This document shows positions 61,432-64,000 of a stretch of DNA of 64,000 nucleotides, in pieces. This stretch comes from Kumtagia sp963820075. GTDB lineage: Bacteria; Pseudomonadota; Alphaproteobacteria; Rhizobiales; Rhizobiaceae. A model generated the notes under the pieces. It saw only the letters and a list, made by a program, of their open reading frames with translations. It ran no database searches and was not told where the DNA came from. The position numbers and the translations under genes were made by a program. Within the stretch, counting starts at the first letter, position 1. Each line of letters opens with the position of its first letter. The stretch covers positions 172,594 to 236,593 of the forward strand of contig CAWFYS010000008.1 in NCBI GenBank assembly GCA_963820075.1. Reading direction: 5' to 3'.

Positions 61432-62806
61432 ATGGCGCGCGACACGACGGATTTCCGGCCAATCGATGATGTCGGCGAACTGGTCGCGTATCTGGCGGCC
61501 GGCAACAAGCCACGCGACAAATGGCGCATCGGCACCGAGCATGAGAAGTTTCCCTTCTATGTCGACGGCAACGCGCCGGTGCCCTATGGCGGCGAGCGCG
61601 GCATCCGCGCCATTCTCGAAGGCATGCAGCGCACGCTGGGGTGGGATCCGATCCTCGACGACGGCCGGGTGATCGGGCTCGTGGAGCCGACAGGCCAGGG
61701 CGCGATCTCGCTGGAGCCGGGCGGCCAGTTCGAGCTTTCCGGCGCGCCGGTCGAGAACATCCACCAGACCTGCCGCGAGGGCAACGCGCATCTGGCGCAG
61801 GTGCGCGAGATCGCCGAACCGCTCGGCATCCGCTTCCTGGGGCTCGGCGGCAGCCCGAAATGGACGCTGGCCGAGACGCCGAAAATGCCGAAATCGCGCT
61901 ACGAAATCATGACCCGCTACATGCCGAAGGTCGGCACCAAGGGTCTCGACATGATGTACCGCACCTGCACGATCCAGGTGAACCTCGACTTCGAGAGCGA
62001 GGCCGACATGCGCCGCAAGATGCAGGTGTCGCTCAGGCTGCAGCCGCTGGCCACCGCGCTGTTCGCCAATTCGCCTTTCACCGACGGCCGGCCGAACGGA
62101 CTGAAATCCTGGCGCGGCGAGATCTGGACCGACACGGACAATCAGCGCTCCGGCCTGCTGCCCTTCTGCTTCTCGCCCGATTTCGGCTTTGCCGACTATG
62201 TCGACTGGGCGCTCGACGTGCCGATGTATTTCGTTATCCGCGACGGCCGCTATCACGACATGACCCACGTTACCTTCCGCCAGTTCATGGACGGAACCGC
62301 CCGCGATTCCATTCCCGACGGGCTTGCCGACCATCGGCGACTGGGCGAACCATCTGTCGACGCTGTTTCCCGACGTGCGGCTGAAGCGCTTTCTCGAGAT
62401 GCGCGGCGCCGATGGCGGCCCGTGGCGGCGCATCTGCGCGCTGCCGGCCTTCTGGGTCGGGCTGCTGTACGACCAGGCGGCTCTCGAGGCGGCCGAAACG
62501 CTGACGGCCGGCTGGACATATGAGGAAGTGCGCGACCTGCGCGCCGCCGTGCCGGCGCAAGGCATCGCCGCCGAGTTCCGCGGTTCGAGCTTGCGCGATA
62601 TTGCCCGCGAGGTGCTGGGCATTGCGCGCGACGGGCTGAAGAACCGGGCGCGGAAGAATCGCGACGGCTATGACGAGACGACCTTCCTTTCCACCCTGGA
62701 CGAGGTGGTGGCACGCGGCACGACAAGCGCGGAGGAAATGATGCAAGCCTACCACACGCGCTGGGGCGACTCGATCGAGCCGGTGTTTATGGAATACGCC
62801 TATTAG
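61432..62806 (+). pseudogene. gshA: Glutamate--cysteine ligase (plant/alphaproteobacterial type), frameshifted
   Basis: GshA makes gamma-glutamylcysteine, the first step of glutathione synthesis. The N-terminal ~300 residues carry WRIGTEHEKFPFYVDG, EPTGQGAISLEPGGQFELSG, MYRTCTIQVNLDFESEADMR and PFTDGRPNG, the active-site blocks of this type. At about 62325 one extra base (CTTGCCGACC for CTGCCGACC) ends the frame, and PTIGDWANHLSTLFPDVRLK follows in the next frame to the proper C-terminus YHTRWGDSIEPVFMEYAY. Corrected length is ~457 residues. The damage probably reflects sequencing error. Confidence 0.88.
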
Positions 62807-62875
62807 AGCTTACCTCCACGTTCCGCGCGCAGTCGCCGCCGCCATGGCGCGTCAGGCAGATACGCGCGCCCAGCC

Positions 62876-62918
62876 AGGTTTCGGAAAACCGTGGAACAGT
62901 TCCGCGAAACCTGCTTAG
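62876..62918. repeat. Short relative of dispersed repeat family 1
   Basis: AGGTTTCGGAAAACCGTGGA then ACAGTTCCGCGAAACCTGCT with a TTAG end. The AGGTTTC/GAAACCT arms form a hairpin, and the CTGCTTAG end matches the 106-bp elements at 3596 and 16199. Confidence 0.6.
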
Positions 62919-62954
62919 CTTGATTCCCGAAAGCGCTTCACGAGGAGGATCGCG

Positions 62955-63872
62955 ATGCCGACACTGTTCGATATGATGGCCAACGCGCAGAACGGCCAGG
63001 GCATGGAGCTGCTGGCCAGACAGTTCGGCCTTTCGCAGCAGCAGGCGCAGCAGGCGGTCGAAGCGCTGATGCCGGCCTTTTCGCAAGGGCTGAAGCGCAA
63101 CGCTTCCGACCCTTACGGGATCGCCAGCTTCATGACCGCTCTGGCCAGCGGCCAGCATTCGAAATATTTCGAGGACGCTCAGAATGCGTTTTCGCCGCAG
63201 GGCGTGGCTGAAGGCAACGGCATTCTCGGCCATTTGTTCGGCTCCAAGGATCTGTCGCGCGCCGTCGCCGAACAGGCGGCCCAGGCGACCGGAATCGGCC
63301 AGCAGGTGCTTCAGCAGATGATGCCTGTCATCGCCTCGATGATCATGGGCGGCCTGTTCAAGCAGTCGACCAACCCGATGCAGGCGGCAAGCGGCTTCGG
63401 CGGCGGCGGCAATCCGCTTGGCGAAATCATCGAGCAGATGATGCGCCAGGGCGGCGCCATGATGGGCGGCGGCCAGCCGCAGCAGCAGCAGCCGCCGGCC
63501 CAGCCGGCAAATCCGTTCGACAACCCCTTCGGCAAGGTCTTGCAGGACATGTTCGGCGGCGGCGCGCAGCAGGCGCCGTCACGACCGCAATCCGCGCCGT
63601 CCCAGCCGCAGGCGCCCGGACCGTTCGGCGACAATCCCTGGGGGAAGATTCTCCAGGACATGATGAGCGGCGGCCAGGCGCAGGCGCCGCAGGCCGAACC
63701 GGAGCCGGCGGCACCCCGCCCGCCAGCCAATCCGAGCGGCCGCCCGCGCAATCCCTATGACGACCTGTTCGGCGACATGTTCGAAACCGGCGCCAAACAG
63801 CGCGACGAATATCAGAAGGGCGTGGAATCGATATTCGACCAGTTCACCAAGGGCATGGACAAGTATCGCTGA
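62955..63872 (+). CDS. DUF937 domain-containing protein with Pro/Gln-rich linker
   Basis: 305 residues. The DUF937/YidB-like helical domain covers roughly 1-150: ARQFGLSQQQAQQAVEALMP, and VLQQMMPVIASMIMGGLFKQ. The second half is low-complexity, with a QPQQQQPPAQPANPFDNPFG stretch and a tandem repeat of (N/D)NPFGKVLQDMFGGG and NPWGKILQDMMSGG, then a YDDLFGDMF box. Function unknown. Clear ribosome site GAGGA before ATG. It follows gshA on the same strand. Confidence 0.85.
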   Translation: MPTLFDMMANAQNGQGMELLARQFGLSQQQAQQAVEALMPAFSQGLKRNASDPYGIASFMTALASGQHSKYFEDAQNAFSPQGVAEGNGILGHLFGSKDLSRAVAEQAAQATGIGQQVLQQMMPVIASMIMGGLFKQSTNPMQAASGFGGGGNPLGEIIEQMMRQGGAMMGGGQPQQQQPPAQPANPFDNPFGKVLQDMFGGGAQQAPSRPQSAPSQPQAPGPFGDNPWGKILQDMMSGGQAQAPQAEPEPAAPRPPANPSGRPRNPYDDLFGDMFETGAKQRDEYQKGVESIFDQFTKGMDKYR

Positions 63873-64000
63873 GGCAAGCCGCCCGATTTCGGAATCGGAC
63901 ATATTGTTTTGGCTTTTTGATCCGGCATCGCCGTTGCCGAAAACCTGGCTGGAGACGGCCGAGGAGACGGACGGCGAGGCCCGGCTTGATTTTTTTTAAG
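63873..64000. other. Right end of the window, no complete gene
   Basis: The last 128 bases contain no supported gene; a short frame ending near 63997 lacks a start signal. A T8 run at the end follows GC-rich sequence and could be part of a terminator for DUF937, but no clear stem was found before it. Confidence 0.35.

Noticed and set aside
61212..61469. Small plus-strand frame overlapping the 5' end of gshA
   Set aside because: It lacks a ribosome site and homology and lies in the promoter region.
63904..63999. Short frame at the right edge (product about 31 residues, LFWLFDPASPLP...)
   Set aside because: No clear start codon signal, very short, no known family.
1..64000. CRISPR array, tRNA or rRNA genes, intact insertion sequence, prophage
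   Set aside because: No regular spaced direct repeats, no clover-leaf sequence with a T-loop, no rRNA-like sequence and no complete transposase or phage structural gene were found on reading both strands.

Overview
This is a GC-rich stretch of an alphaproteobacterial chromosome. Gene content, neighbourhoods and dispersed palindromic repeats point to Rhizobiales (Hyphomicrobiales), most like Mesorhizobium and other Phyllobacteriaceae. Supporting signs are aat/DUF2155/NDUFA12 next to gatB, a class-2 leuA, the short HisG with HisZ, DUF3422, DUF2155, DUF485-ActP with an SLC5-type kinase, and rsmE near gshA. No tRNA, rRNA, CRISPR array or intact transposase was seen. The window is mainly core and metabolic chromosome with scattered small insertions and scars.

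Layout. 0-6.3 kb: the end of aat, DUF2155, the complex I accessory protein NDUFA12, a GNAT enzyme, gatB, an EamA exporter and an SH3 envelope protein. 6.4-15.7 kb: an acetate module on the minus strand (DUF485, ActP, CBS-DUF294, small membrane protein, SLC5-histidine kinase, response regulator, PAS/pseudokinase-exonuclease), with ATGA overlaps at several joints. 16-28.8 kb: msrA, hydrolases, an FAD oxidoreductase, an orphan HigA antitoxin beside a HigB scar, two Tat-type exported proteins, a second EamA exporter, an SDR and purF. 29-31 kb: leuA behind a leucine-rich leader peptide and an attenuator-like stem. 31-40 kb: phosphoesterase, NUDIX, glutathionyl-hydroquinone reductase, and an rsmB-type methyltransferase/paaI/mtn/guaA cluster. 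40-46.4 kb: divergent katA/oxyR and hisS-hisZ-hisG. 46.8-49.4 kb: a Tlde1-like protein, tag and an L,D-transpeptidase. 49.6-54.4 kb: glcD/glcE/glcF, interrupted by a DUF559 nuclease-like gene between inverted repeats. 54-64 kb: DUF3422, a lutB/lutC deletion scar, a PPP phosphatase, a glutamine amidotransferase, rsmE, DUF3616, gshA and DUF937.

The main caution concerns sequence quality. At least seven genes (glutathionyl-hydroquinone reductase, mtn, paaI, katA, oxyR, hisS, gshA) are broken by single-base indels, nearly all one-base insertions. hisS is normally essential, so these look more like insertion-biased sequencing or assembly error than true pseudogenes. Intact genes lie between them (guaA, rsmB, hisZ, hisG).

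Functional themes are use of small carbon acids (acetate uptake and sensing, glycolate oxidase, a D-lactate-type dehydrogenase, a lost lactate operon), amino-acid and purine synthesis (leuA, hisSZG, purF, guaA), oxidative-stress and thiol defence (msrA, katA/oxyR, gshA, glutathionyl-hydroquinone reductase, glyoxalase-like), and envelope remodelling (three YkuD-like proteins). The best leads for new biology are the acetate kinase/exonuclease module, the repeat-flanked DUF559 unit, the leu leader and a candidate C-rich small RNA.
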